Shown piece after piece: positions 15,761 through 23,661 of a DNA stretch of 64,000 nucleotides. The translations under genes and the position numbers were made by a program. The stretch covers positions 536,558 to 600,557 of the forward strand of contig NZ_BSTD01000004.1 in assembly GCF_030269325.1 (NCBI RefSeq). The letters run 5' to 3'. The notes below the pieces were generated by a model. That model searched no databases, was not told the DNA's origin, and was given only the letters and a program-made list of their open reading frames with translations. Source of the stretch: Amycolatopsis sp. NBRC 101858 (GTDB lineage Bacteria > Actinomycetota > Actinomycetes > Mycobacteriales > Pseudonocardiaceae). Within the stretch, counting starts at the first letter, position 1, and the number at the start of each line of letters is the position of its first letter.

Positions 15761-17167
15761 GTGACCACCCCTGCGCTTCGCCGAGGGCTGCGCACCCTCG
15801 GCACCCTGCTCATCACGCTCTCGGCGATCAGCCCCGCGTCCTCGGTGTTCATCATCGCGCCGGGGGTGCTGACCGGCGCCGGCACCGGCGCGTTCCTGAG
15901 CTTCGCGGCCGCGGCCGTCGTCGGCGTGTTCATGGCGTTCGTCTACGCGGAGCTCGCGTCGGCGTTCCCGCTGGCCGGCGGCGAGTACGCGATCGTCGCG
16001 CGCACGCTCGGCCGGCTGCCGGGGTTCGCCGTGCTGGGCCTGATGATCATCACGCAGGTGCTGATCGTCGCGGTGATCGCGCTCGGTGTCGGCACCTACC
16101 TGGGTGTGCTGTGGCCCGGCCTGCCCGGTCCGGCGGTCGCCGCCGCGACGTGCGTGCTGGCCGCCGTCGTCGGCGTGTTCGACATCAAGCTGAACGCGTG
16201 GGTCACCGGGATCTTCCTGGCCATCGAAATCCTCGCGCTGGTCGTGGTCAGTGCGCTCGGCCTGCTGCACCCGGCGCGGGCGTTCACCGACCTGCTCGCC
16301 CACCCGGTGGCGGCCGACGGGAGCCCGGCGACCGTCGGCGCCATCGCGATCGCGACGGCCGTGGCGATGTTCGCCTACAACGGTTACGGCTCGGCGGTCT
16401 ACTTCGGCGAGGAGACCCAGGACGCCTCGCGCGGCATCGCCCGCGCGATCCTGCTGGCGCTCGGCATCACGGTGGTCGCCGAGCTCGTCCCGGTGACGGC
16501 GGTGCTGCTGGGCGCGCCGGACCTCGGCCGGCTGTTCGGCGCGGAGAACATGGTGTCGGAGTTCATTTCCGCACGCGGCGGCGGCACGCTCGACACGGTG
16601 CTCAGCCTGGCGGTCGCGCTGGCGATCGTGAACGCGGTGCTGGCGATCGTCCTGATCAGTTCCCGGCTGGTGTTCAGCAGCGGCCGCGACCGAGCTTGGC
16701 CGGGCGCGATCAACCGCGCGGTGGCGGCGGTCCACCCCCGCTTCGGGACGCCGTGGGTGGCAACGGTCGCGACGGGAGTGGTGGCGGCGCTGCTGTGTTT
16801 CGCCGACCCGAAGCTGCTGCTGGTGGTGACGAGCACGTCGATCGTGGCGGTGTACGCGGCCCTGTGCCTGGGAGCGCTCAACGGCCGCCGCACGGGATCG
16901 ACGGCGCACGCGCAGTACCGGATGCCGTGGTTCCCGGTGGCGCCGGTGCTGGCGTTGGCGGTGCTGGTGTTCGTGGTGTACCAGAACGTATTGGACCCGG
17001 CGGTGGGCCGGCCGAGCCTGATCGTCACGGCGGCGATCGTGCTTCTGGCGGCGGGGTATTACGGGGTGGTGCTGCGTCGCCGGGGCGGGTGGCAGCTGGC
17101 CGAAGACGTGCCGGAGCGCGCCGGTGACCAGGGGGCCACCGGCGCGCGGACCGATCAGAAGCCGTAG
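15761..17167 (+). CDS. APC family amino acid permease
   Basis: This 468-residue integral membrane protein has about 12 membrane helices. It shows the APC features ISPASSVFIIAPGVLTGAGTGAFLSF in helix 1 and GEETQDASRGIARAILLAL in the loop before helix 7. The GTG at 15761 follows CTGGAGG and puts helix 1 about 15 residues in. It shares a TetR-controlled promoter region with the P1 peptidase, so together they may cleave and import unusual amino acids. The 3' end overlaps the convergent snapalysin gene by 13 bases. Confidence 0.93.
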   Translation: MTTPALRRGLRTLGTLLITLSAISPASSVFIIAPGVLTGAGTGAFLSFAAAAVVGVFMAFVYAELASAFPLAGGEYAIVARTLGRLPGFAVLGLMIITQVLIVAVIALGVGTYLGVLWPGLPGPAVAAATCVLAAVVGVFDIKLNAWVTGIFLAIEILALVVVSALGLLHPARAFTDLLAHPVAADGSPATVGAIAIATAVAMFAYNGYGSAVYFGEETQDASRGIARAILLALGITVVAELVPVTAVLLGAPDLGRLFGAENMVSEFISARGGGTLDTVLSLAVALAIVNAVLAIVLISSRLVFSSGRDRAWPGAINRAVAAVHPRFGTPWVATVATGVVAALLCFADPKLLLVVTSTSIVAVYAALCLGALNGRRTGSTAHAQYRMPWFPVAPVLALAVLVFVVYQNVLDPAVGRPSLIVTAAIVLLAAGYYGVVLRRRGGWQLAEDVPERAGDQGATGARTDQKP

Positions 17168-17715
17168 ATCGTTTCGAAGACCTGCTGCTGGTTCGTCGCC
17201 GCGAGACCGTTGGCCCACAGCGAGTTCACCCGGCTGCGCTCGGCCGAGTTCGGCACCGCGTTGGTGCAGGACGGGCCGGGGCCGCCGCCCGACATCAGTT
17301 CCGAGCACGGGCCCGAGTAGTGGTCGGGCAGCCCGAGGGCGTGCCCGGTCTCGTGCGCCGCGATGCGGGTCGGGTTGTACTGGCGGGCCTGGGTGTAGTC
17401 GATGAAGATGGTGCCGCTGCCGTGCCCGTTGGTCGAGGCGTAGGAGCCCCGCGGGTCGTTGCCCTCGGTGTAGCGCAGGCTGGCGCCGGAGTTGCGCTCG
17501 ACCAGTCTGACGTTGGTCACGCTGCGGTTCCAGTTGGCGGCACCGGCGTTGATCACCGAGCGGAACGACGGTGCGCTGGCCGTGCTGTAGTAAACGGTCG
17601 TGACGGCGGCTTCCTGCTGGGTGCCTGCCGGAGCGGCGGACGCGGTGCCCGCGGCGATCGGCGTCACGGCCAGGGCCAGCGCGACAGCGCCGGCCAGGGC
17701 GAACTTCCTCGACAT
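17155..17715 (-). CDS. snpA: Snapalysin (M7 secreted zinc metalloprotease)
   Basis: This 186-residue secreted protease has a signal peptide (about 1-28, ending ASAAP) and a short propeptide. The zinc site HETGHALGLPDHYSG (His121, Glu122, His125, Asp131) is the HExxHxxGxxD form with Asp as third ligand that defines the M7 family. Mature family members cleave on the amino side of aromatic residues. In Streptomyces snpA is usually activated by an adjacent LysR gene; none is present here, so control must differ. Confidence 0.94.
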   Translation of the reverse strand: MSRKFALAGAVALALAVTPIAAGTASAAPAGTQQEAAVTTVYYSTASAPSFRSVINAGAANWNRSVTNVRLVERNSGASLRYTEGNDPRGSYASTNGHGSGTIFIDYTQARQYNPTRIAAHETGHALGLPDHYSGPCSELMSGGGPGPSCTNAVPNSAERSRVNSLWANGLAATNQQQVFETIYGF

Positions 17716-17874
17716 CGGAAGACTCCTCGTGGGGGACGGGGATTTGCCGGATTTGCGCGCGCTGTCGAAAATTTACCGGTTGTTTCCCATTCCCGGAGCC
17801 GACTTCCGTAGGGCGGTGCGAGTGGTGATTTACCAGTACTGACTGCGGGTTGACAAACGCCGGACGGCGAGGTC

Positions 17875-18432
17875 TCAGGCGTTCAGCGTCAGCTCGATGA
17901 GCTGCTGCTCCAGCTTGCGTGCGGCCGTCACTTCGAGGCCGACGCCCCACAACGGCGCCGTGCTCGCGCCGTCGGCCGCCGCGATGACCAGGGTGACCAC
18001 GTGGTCGGGGAGGCCGTCCTCGCTCAGTTCCTCGTTCCACCGCTCGGCGTCCGCGCGGGCGAGCTCCGCTATCTCGGGGATCGAGATCAGCTGGGCGACC
18101 AGGGCGATGTTCTCGCGGATGGCGATCTCGTCGTAGGACGTGTCCAGCGACGCGCGGACGTACGCGCGGGTCAGCCGTCCCGGCGCCGTGTCCGCGGGGT
18201 CCAGCGCCGCCTGCACCTCGGCGCGGTAGGTGTCCAGGATGTCCTGCGCGAGCGCGCGCACCAGGGCGTCCTTGGCCGGGAAGTGGTACAGCAGCCCGCC
18301 TTTGGACACCCCGGCCGCCTTGGCGATGTCGTCGAGGGACGCCGAGATCCCGCGGGTGCGGATCACCGACCCGGCGGCGTCGAGCAGCGCCCGGCGCGTT
18401 TCTTCCGGGCTGCGCCCGGCTTTGCGAGGCAT
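17875..18432 (-). CDS. TetR family regulator of the DHA2 efflux pump
   Basis: This 185-residue protein has the HTH ISASLDDIAKAAGVSKGGLLYHFPAKDALV, a sequence common in TetR regulators of multidrug pumps. It starts two bases after the MFS stop, so the two genes are one operon. The 26-bp palindrome at 19929-19954, which overlaps the operon promoter, is the probable binding site. The whole unit is therefore self-repressed and inducible by a pump substrate. Confidence 0.92.
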   Translation of the reverse strand: MPRKAGRSPEETRRALLDAAGSVIRTRGISASLDDIAKAAGVSKGGLLYHFPAKDALVRALAQDILDTYRAEVQAALDPADTAPGRLTRAYVRASLDTSYDEIAIRENIALVAQLISIPEIAELARADAERWNEELSEDGLPDHVVTLVIAAADGASTAPLWGVGLEVTAARKLEQQLIELTLNA

Positions 18433-18434
18433 GC

Positions 18435-19922
18435 TCAGTCCTTTCCGGACGGAATGGTGCGCCAGGCGATCACGGCCGCGATCGCGGTGATGACGGCGGC
18501 CGCGACGGACGTTACCTGCATCGCGCCGGTGAACGCCTCGCGGGCGGCCTGCGCCGGCCCGGACGCCGGATCGAGCACGGCCACCGCGCCGGCGAGGGAG
18601 TCCTGCGCCGCGCTGGGGGCGTCTGCCGGCAGGAACGCGCGGTAGACCACGGTGACCAGCGAGCCGAGGAGCGCGATGCCGAGCGCGGCACCGAGTTCGT
18701 ACGCGGTCTCGGAAATCGCCGACGCCGAGCCGGCCTTGTCCCTCGGCACGGCGGACAGCACCGAGTCCACGGTCAGGGTCAGCGCCAGGCCGACGCCGAG
18801 CCCGACCGGCAGCAGGGCCAGCGCGAGCCAGCCGTAGTGCGACGCTCGTTCCGCCACGGAAACCAGCGCCAGCCCGAGCGCGGCGACGCCGAGGGCCGCC
18901 GCGACCGCGCGTCCCCGGCCGAGCCGCGCGACGATCACGCCCACCGCGGCGACGACCACGATCGACGCCAGCGTCGCGGGCATCTCCGCCAGCCCCGCCT
19001 CCAGCGGGCCGAAGCCGCGGACCAGTTGCAGGTACTGGGAAAAGAAGAACAGCAACCCGGTCAGCGCGAAGACCGACACGAAGTCCGCGAGGACGGCGCC
19101 GCTGAACGCGGGGTTGCGGAACAGGGCGACGTCGATCAGCGGGTCGGCCACCCGCCGCTGCCGCCGGACGAACGCCGTCCCCGCGGTCAGGCCGATCCCG
19201 GCCGCGAGCGCCACCTGACCGTCGAATCCCGAGCCGACGGCGTGCTTCACGGCGTAGACGAGCGGGACGATCGCGGCCATCGAGAGGCCGGCCGAGAGCA
19301 GGTCGAAGCGTCCGGGGCGCGGGTTCTTCGACTCGGGCAGCAGCACGGCGCCGGCGATCAGGAAGACGGCGACGATCGGCACGTTGATCAGGAACACCGA
19401 GCCCCACCAGAAGTGCTCCAGGAGCGCCCCGCCGACGAGCGGGCCGAGCGCGATGCCGCCGCCGGAGCCCGCCGACCAGATCGCGATGGCGCGGGTGCGC
19501 TCGCGGGGGTCGGTGAACAGGCCGCGGATGAGCGAGAGCGTCGACGGCATGATCGTCGCGGCGGCGATCCCGAGCAGCAGCCGGGCGAGGATGAGCACGC
19601 CGGCGGTGGGGGAGAAGGCGGCCAGCGCGGAGGCCAGCCCGAACGCGGCGGTGCCGAGCAGCAGGACCTTCTTGCGGCCGAAGCGATCGGCGAGGTTGCC
19701 GGCGGTGACCAGCAGGCCGGCCAGCGCGAGGGAGTAGACGTCGCCGATCCAGAGGATCTCGGTGGCCGTCGGCGCGAGCTCCCGGGTCAGCGACGGCACG
19801 GCGAGGTAGAGCACGGTCCCGTCGACGGCGAGCAGCAGCACCGCGCCGACGAGCACGCCGAGGGCCGCCCAGCGGCGCCGGTGGCTCAACGGCTCGGTGG
19901 CGGGGGTCAGGGTCGTCGTCAT
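18435..19922 (-). CDS. MFS drug efflux transporter (DHA2, EmrB/QacA type)
   Basis: This 495-residue proton-driven exporter has about 14 membrane helices. Recognisable motifs are GTVLYLAVPSLTRELAPTATEILWIGDVYSLALAGLLVTAGNLADRFGRKKVLLLG (motif A with DRFGRKK) and motif C near LGPLVGGALLEHFWW. The ATG at 19922 has no Shine-Dalgarno, but a TATAGT -10 box ends seven bases upstream, so the mRNA is probably leaderless. The first gene of the pump-TetR operon, it is likely a toxin or antibiotic resistance pump. Confidence 0.95.
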   Translation of the reverse strand: MTTTLTPATEPLSHRRRWAALGVLVGAVLLLAVDGTVLYLAVPSLTRELAPTATEILWIGDVYSLALAGLLVTAGNLADRFGRKKVLLLGTAAFGLASALAAFSPTAGVLILARLLLGIAAATIMPSTLSLIRGLFTDPRERTRAIAIWSAGSGGGIALGPLVGGALLEHFWWGSVFLINVPIVAVFLIAGAVLLPESKNPRPGRFDLLSAGLSMAAIVPLVYAVKHAVGSGFDGQVALAAGIGLTAGTAFVRRQRRVADPLIDVALFRNPAFSGAVLADFVSVFALTGLLFFFSQYLQLVRGFGPLEAGLAEMPATLASIVVVAAVGVIVARLGRGRAVAAALGVAALGLALVSVAERASHYGWLALALLPVGLGVGLALTLTVDSVLSAVPRDKAGSASAISETAYELGAALGIALLGSLVTVVYRAFLPADAPSAAQDSLAGAVAVLDPASGPAQAAREAFTGAMQVTSVAAAVITAIAAVIAWRTIPSGKD

Positions 19923-19928
19923 GACTCT

Positions 19929-19954
19929 TACTATACCGTCTGGACGGTACAGTA
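19929..19954. promoter_or_regulatory. TetR operator overlapping the promoter of the DHA2 pump operon
   Basis: Arms TACTATACCGTC and GACGGTACAGTA flank a TG spacer and match at 11 of 12 positions. The minus-strand -10 hexamer TATAGT (19930-19935) lies inside the operator, so bound repressor would block polymerase directly. Confidence 0.82.
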
Positions 19955-19995
19955 ACGCGGCGAGACAGGTCACAGTCCTCGGGTTGGGGTGTGGC

Positions 19996-20265
19996 TCAGC
20001 CGGACTGGGTGCGCTCGCCGCCGGCGAGCTCTTCGGCCAGGATCAGGTTGACGTGCACGGCGGCGTGCCCCAGGACCCGCCTGGTGGCGGCGAGCGCGGT
20101 GAGGGCGACGAGCACGCTGGTCCCGACGAGCAGGCCGCCGACGGTGTCCCCGGGAACCACGGCGGCGACCGAGGCGGCCACGAGAACGGGCGGCCACCAG
20201 CGGGCGGGGAGGGCGTGCCGCGGACGCCGGACCCCGGCTCGCGTGCGCTGGCGATGCAGGGCCAT
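19996..20265 (-). CDS. Small membrane protein of unknown function
   Basis: The 89-residue protein starts at the ATG at 20265, preceded by a strong GGAGG seven bases away. A basic N-terminus (HRQRTRAGVRRPRH) is followed by two hydrophobic segments (PPVLVAASVAAVVPG and GGLLVGTSVLVALTALA) joined by a short turn. The C-terminal tail ends LAEELAGGERTQSG. I recognise no family. It lies downstream of the divergent promoter of the DHA2 pump but on the same strand with its own start signals. Confidence 0.6.
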   Translation of the reverse strand: MALHRQRTRAGVRRPRHALPARWWPPVLVAASVAAVVPGDTVGGLLVGTSVLVALTALAATRRVLGHAAVHVNLILAEELAGGERTQSG

Positions 20266-20494
20266 GGTCGCCTCCGATCCGCCGGCGGGTGGTCCTGCAT
20301 CATGCACTGACCGGCTCGTCCGGGTTACCGGGTATTCGCGTTCCGTACACGATCGCCCGAAATCTCCGTCGAACGGCCCAATCGTGTGTGCGGTGGGTGT
20401 CCGGGGCCGACGTGGACATCACCACATCGGGGCTCGATCTCCGTTCGGTCAAGTGTTAGCCCGACGTGCTTAGGATGGAGGGGAGGAGGTGGAC

Positions 20495-20725
20495 ATGACG
20501 TCGGAGGAGCTGATGATCGAGTTCGCCTTGACGCGCTTGGACCACCCGGACCTGGACCTGGAGGACCTGGCGGCGCTCGTGGTGCGGCGGGGTGGGCCGG
20601 AGCGGGTGCTGGAGTTCGCTTCGGAGAACTTGGCGGAGCGGGGGGAGCTGCGGGCAGCGCCGTTCCCGGCGGCGGTCGAGCACGTGCTGCGGGTGGTGCT
20701 CACGCTGCGCGGTCCCTCGGACTAG
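20495..20725 (+). CDS. Small acidic protein of unknown function
   Basis: This 76-residue protein (MTSEELMIEFALTRLDHPDL and on) is helical and acidic in its first half. The ATG at 20495 follows a near-perfect GGGAGGAGG five bases away, which strongly supports expression. No cysteines, membrane segment or known motif is seen. It stands alone between an upstream minus-strand gene and the convergent ROK regulator. The 230 bases before it (20266-20494) hold no other gene. Confidence 0.7.
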   Translation: MTSEELMIEFALTRLDHPDLDLEDLAALVVRRGGPERVLEFASENLAERGELRAAPFPAAVEHVLRVVLTLRGPSD

Positions 20726-20821
20726 CGGCACTGCTTTGCCAGGCCGGTGCGGTCGCCGGTGGCTCTCGTGGGACGGGCGGGTCGCGGCTTGTGTCGGCTG
20801 ATCAGTAGGTCACCGGCCGGA

Positions 20822-20912
20822 GTGACCGGTCGTTCTCCCCGTGGAGTGACCGATCGTTCTTCCGGCCTGCAGCGGCTTCCGGCAGTGCGACAGCGGGTGA
20901 CCGGTCGTTCTC
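20822..20912. repeat. Three copies of a 16-bp repeat, GTGACCGGTCGTTCTC
   Basis: Copies lie at 20822-20837 (exact), 20846-20861 (GTGACCGATCGTTCTT, two mismatches) and 20897-20912 (exact). Each contains the palindrome GACCGGTC or a near copy. They occupy the gap between the convergent ends of the small acidic protein gene and the ROK regulator, and the last copy ends one base before the ROK stop codon. Confidence 0.75.
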
Positions 20913-20913
20913 G

Positions 20914-22122
20914 CTAACCGTCGCCGGCCGCGCGGCGTAACCCACGCCGGTCGAACACCAGCTCCCTCGCCGTCCCCAGGGCCGTCGCGATGGCGCCCGC
21001 CAGGACCGCGTCCTCGCCCAGCTGCCCCGCCACGATCTCCGGGACCACCGGCACCGTCGCGGCCAACGCCTCCCGCATCGGCGCCGCCAGCAAGTCCGCG
21101 TTGCCCCCGATCCCGCCACCGAGCACGATCAACCGCGGATCCAGCACCGCAGTGACCGCCGCGACCACATAAGCCAGCTTCTCGGCTTCCTCCGCAACCA
21201 CCCGCAGCGCCAACGGATCACCACCCCGGGCCAACCGGAACACGTCCTTCGCCGACCGCGCCGCCACTCCCAGCGCACGGGCCGCCGAAACCACCGCCTG
21301 CCCCGCGGCCGCCGTCTCCATCGGGCCCGGCCGTCGTGCGCCCGCCGCCGTCGGGAGCGGACCGAACGGCAAGTCCGCGATCTCGCCCGCCGCGCCGTGC
21401 GCTCCGCGGAACACGCGACCGTCCACCAGCAGCCCCATGCCGATCCCCGTGCCGACCGTCAGGCACACCAGCACGTCCACCCCCAGCGCCGCCCCGAGGG
21501 CGTGCTCGCCCACCGCGCACAGGTTCGCGTCGTTCTCCACCACGACGTCCGAACCCGCGCCGGCCAGCGCCGCGACGAGCTCGTGCAGCAGCCCGCGCCG
21601 CTCCCAGCCCGGGAGGTTCGGCGCGCGGTGGACCGTCCCGGTCGCCGGGTCGGGGACGCCCGGGGTGCCGACCACCGTCGAGACGACGTCGTCCGGCGCC
21701 AGGCCGGCCGACACCACCGCCCGTTCGACGGATTCGCCTACCGTGCGCACCAAAGCGCTCGCCGAGCGGCACCGGTTGGGCTCGTCGAGCCGTGCGACGA
21801 TGCTGCCTTCCAGGTCGGCCACGGCGATCCGGATCGCCCGCCGTCCGATGTCGACGCCGACGACGTGGCCCGCGTCCGGCGCCGCCCGGTAGACGACCGC
21901 CGCGCGGCCCGGGCCGGCCATGCTGCGGCCAGTGGTCCGGACCAGTCCGTGCTGCTCGAGATCGAGGAGCGCCTGTCCCACCGTGGGTTTCGACAGGCCC
22001 GTCGCCGCCGCGATCTGCGGTCGCGTCGCCTCGCCCCGTCCGCGCAGCCGCTCCAGCACCAGGCGCTGGTTCAGCGCCCGCATGCTCGCCGGGGTTCCCA
22101 CCTGCGGCCCGATTCGCCCCAC
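20914..22122 (-). CDS. ROK family transcriptional repressor
   Basis: The protein has 402 residues if started at the GTG at 22122. The N-terminal winged HTH (NQRLVLERLRGRGEATRPQIAAATGLSKPTVGQALLDLEQHGLV) is followed by the ROK sugar-kinase fold (VVGVDIGRRAIRIAVADLEG, VENDANLCAVGEH, LTVGTGIGMGLLVDGR, VLGGGIGGNADLL). The zinc motif CxCGxxGC of most ROK proteins is missing. It is divergent from the APC-GH2-ROK kinase operon; the palindrome at 22193-22211 between them is the likely operator. The inducer is probably an amino sugar such as glucosamine. Confidence 0.92.
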   Translation of the reverse strand: MGRIGPQVGTPASMRALNQRLVLERLRGRGEATRPQIAAATGLSKPTVGQALLDLEQHGLVRTTGRSMAGPGRAAVVYRAAPDAGHVVGVDIGRRAIRIAVADLEGSIVARLDEPNRCRSASALVRTVGESVERAVVSAGLAPDDVVSTVVGTPGVPDPATGTVHRAPNLPGWERRGLLHELVAALAGAGSDVVVENDANLCAVGEHALGAALGVDVLVCLTVGTGIGMGLLVDGRVFRGAHGAAGEIADLPFGPLPTAAGARRPGPMETAAAGQAVVSAARALGVAARSAKDVFRLARGGDPLALRVVAEEAEKLAYVVAAVTAVLDPRLIVLGGGIGGNADLLAAPMREALAATVPVVPEIVAGQLGEDAVLAGAIATALGTARELVFDRRGLRRAAGDG

Positions 22123-22192
22123 GACGTCCCCATCTCCGATCCGCGTTGCGGCAAGTTTATCGACGGAACTCTTCCGGCTCCGCACGTTCTAT

Positions 22193-22211
22193 GTTAAGAA
22201 ACTTTACTAAC
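22193..22211. promoter_or_regulatory. ROK repressor operator
   Basis: GTTAAGAAACTTTACTAAC has the symmetric form GTTA-nn-AAA-n-TTT-nn-TAAC, a 19-bp palindrome typical of NagC/XylR-type ROK repressor sites. It stands out as AT-rich in a very GC-rich region. It lies 20 bases before the APC permease start and about 70 bases before the divergent ROK regulator start. Confidence 0.75.
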
Positions 22212-22230
22212 TACTAGACGGAGGCACGTC

Positions 22231-23661
22231 GTGAGTTCACCCACTCGCCCAGGGGAGCCGCAACCCGCCCTTGAGCGCAAGATCGGCCCGGTGCAGGCCA
22301 CCGCGATCAACATGACCCAGATGTGCGGTATCGGCCCGTTCGTCACGATTCCCGCCATGGTCGCCACGATGGGCGGCCCGCAGGCGATGTTCGGCTGGAT
22401 CATCGGGGCGATCGTCGCGCTGGCCGACGGGCTCATCTGGGCCGAGCTCGGCGCCGCGATGCCGGGCGCCGGCGGCACCTACCTGTACCTGCGCGAGGCG
22501 TTCCAGTACCGCACCGGACGGCTGATGCCGTTCCTGTTCGTCTGGAGCGCGGTGCTGTTCATCCCGCTGATCATGTCCACCGGCATCATCGGCCTCGTCC
22601 AGTACCTCGGCTACCTGATCCCCGGCGTCACCGACGACGCGGGCACGACCCCACTGGGCAAGATCATCGGCGTCGGCATCACGCTCGTCATCGTGGCCGC
22701 GCTGTTCCGCAAGATCGGCCAGATCGGCAAGCTCACGACCGTGCTGTTCGTGGTCATGCTGATCGCGGTGCTCACCACGATCGTCGCGGCGTTCTCGCAC
22801 TTCAGCGGCGCGCAGGCGTTCGCCTTCACCCCGGGTGCGTTCAGCTCGGCCGGCACCGGCACGTTCTGGGGCGGCCTCGGCGCCGGCCTGATCATCGCGA
22901 TCTACGACTACCTCGGCTACAACACGACGGCCTACCTCGGCGGCGAGGTCCGCAACCCCGGCCGCACGATCCCGCGGTCGATCCTCTTCTCGATCGTCGG
23001 CATCATGAGCCTCTACTTCCTGCTGCAGGTCGGCGTGCTCGGCTCGGTTCCCCTGGAGGAGCTGAAGACCGCCACCTCGGTCGCCTCCACCGTGCTGGAG
23101 CAGGCGTGGGGCACCGTGACGGCGAAGATCGTCACCGTCTTCATCGTCGTCGCGGCGATCGGCTCGGTGTTCGCCGGCCTGCTCGGCGGCTCGCGCGTGC
23201 CGTTCGAAGCCGCGCGGGACAAGGTGTTCCTGTCGATGTTCGGCAAGCTGCACCCGAAGCTGAACCTGCCGACCGCCGGCGTGCTCACCATGGGCGCGAT
23301 CACCATCATCGGCTCGCTGTTCACGCTGACCGACGTCATCAACGCGGCCGTCGCCACCCTGGTCATCATCCAGTCGCTGGCCCAGGTCGCGGCGATCTGG
23401 ACGCTGCGCCGCCGCCAGCCGGAGCTGAAGCGGCCCTACCGGCAGTGGCTCTACCCCGTGCCGACGCTGCTCGCGCTGGTCGGCTGGGTCTACATCTACG
23501 TCTCCGCGACGCCGCTCTCGATCGGGCTGTCGCTGGGCTGGATCGCCGTCGGCGCGATCGCGTACCTGGTCTACGCCAAGGCCGAGAACACCTGGCCGTT
23601 CGGACCCAAGGAGATCAAGGAGGCCTTCGCCTCCACCGAGACCGAAGGGGCTCAGGCATGA
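22231..23661 (+). CDS. APC superfamily permease, possible amino sugar importer
   Basis: This 476-residue protein has about 12 membrane helices. Its first helix carries NMTQMCGIGPFVTIPAMVATMGGP in place of the usual GxG helix-1 break of amino acid permeases, and YDYLGYNTTAYLGGEVRNPGRTIPRSI is the conserved helix-6 to 7 region. It begins with GTG 20 bases after the ROK operator and overlaps the GH2 start by four bases (ATGA). Being in an operon with an exo-glycosidase and a ROK kinase, it may import the released sugar, most simply glucosamine. Substrate is inferred from context. Confidence 0.88.
   Translation: MSSPTRPGEPQPALERKIGPVQATAINMTQMCGIGPFVTIPAMVATMGGPQAMFGWIIGAIVALADGLIWAELGAAMPGAGGTYLYLREAFQYRTGRLMPFLFVWSAVLFIPLIMSTGIIGLVQYLGYLIPGVTDDAGTTPLGKIIGVGITLVIVAALFRKIGQIGKLTTVLFVVMLIAVLTTIVAAFSHFSGAQAFAFTPGAFSSAGTGTFWGGLGAGLIIAIYDYLGYNTTAYLGGEVRNPGRTIPRSILFSIVGIMSLYFLLQVGVLGSVPLEELKTATSVASTVLEQAWGTVTAKIVTVFIVVAAIGSVFAGLLGGSRVPFEAARDKVFLSMFGKLHPKLNLPTAGVLTMGAITIIGSLFTLTDVINAAVATLVIIQSLAQVAAIWTLRRRQPELKRPYRQWLYPVPTLLALVGWVYIYVSATPLSIGLSLGWIAVGAIAYLVYAKAENTWPFGPKEIKEAFASTETEGAQA

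Noticed and set aside
15725..18040. A 771-codon open frame on the minus strand across the APC permease and snapalysin
   Set aside because: Its product is Arg/His/Gln-rich with no domain; it is an antisense artefact of GC-rich codon use. Several similar long frames in the window were dropped for the same reason.
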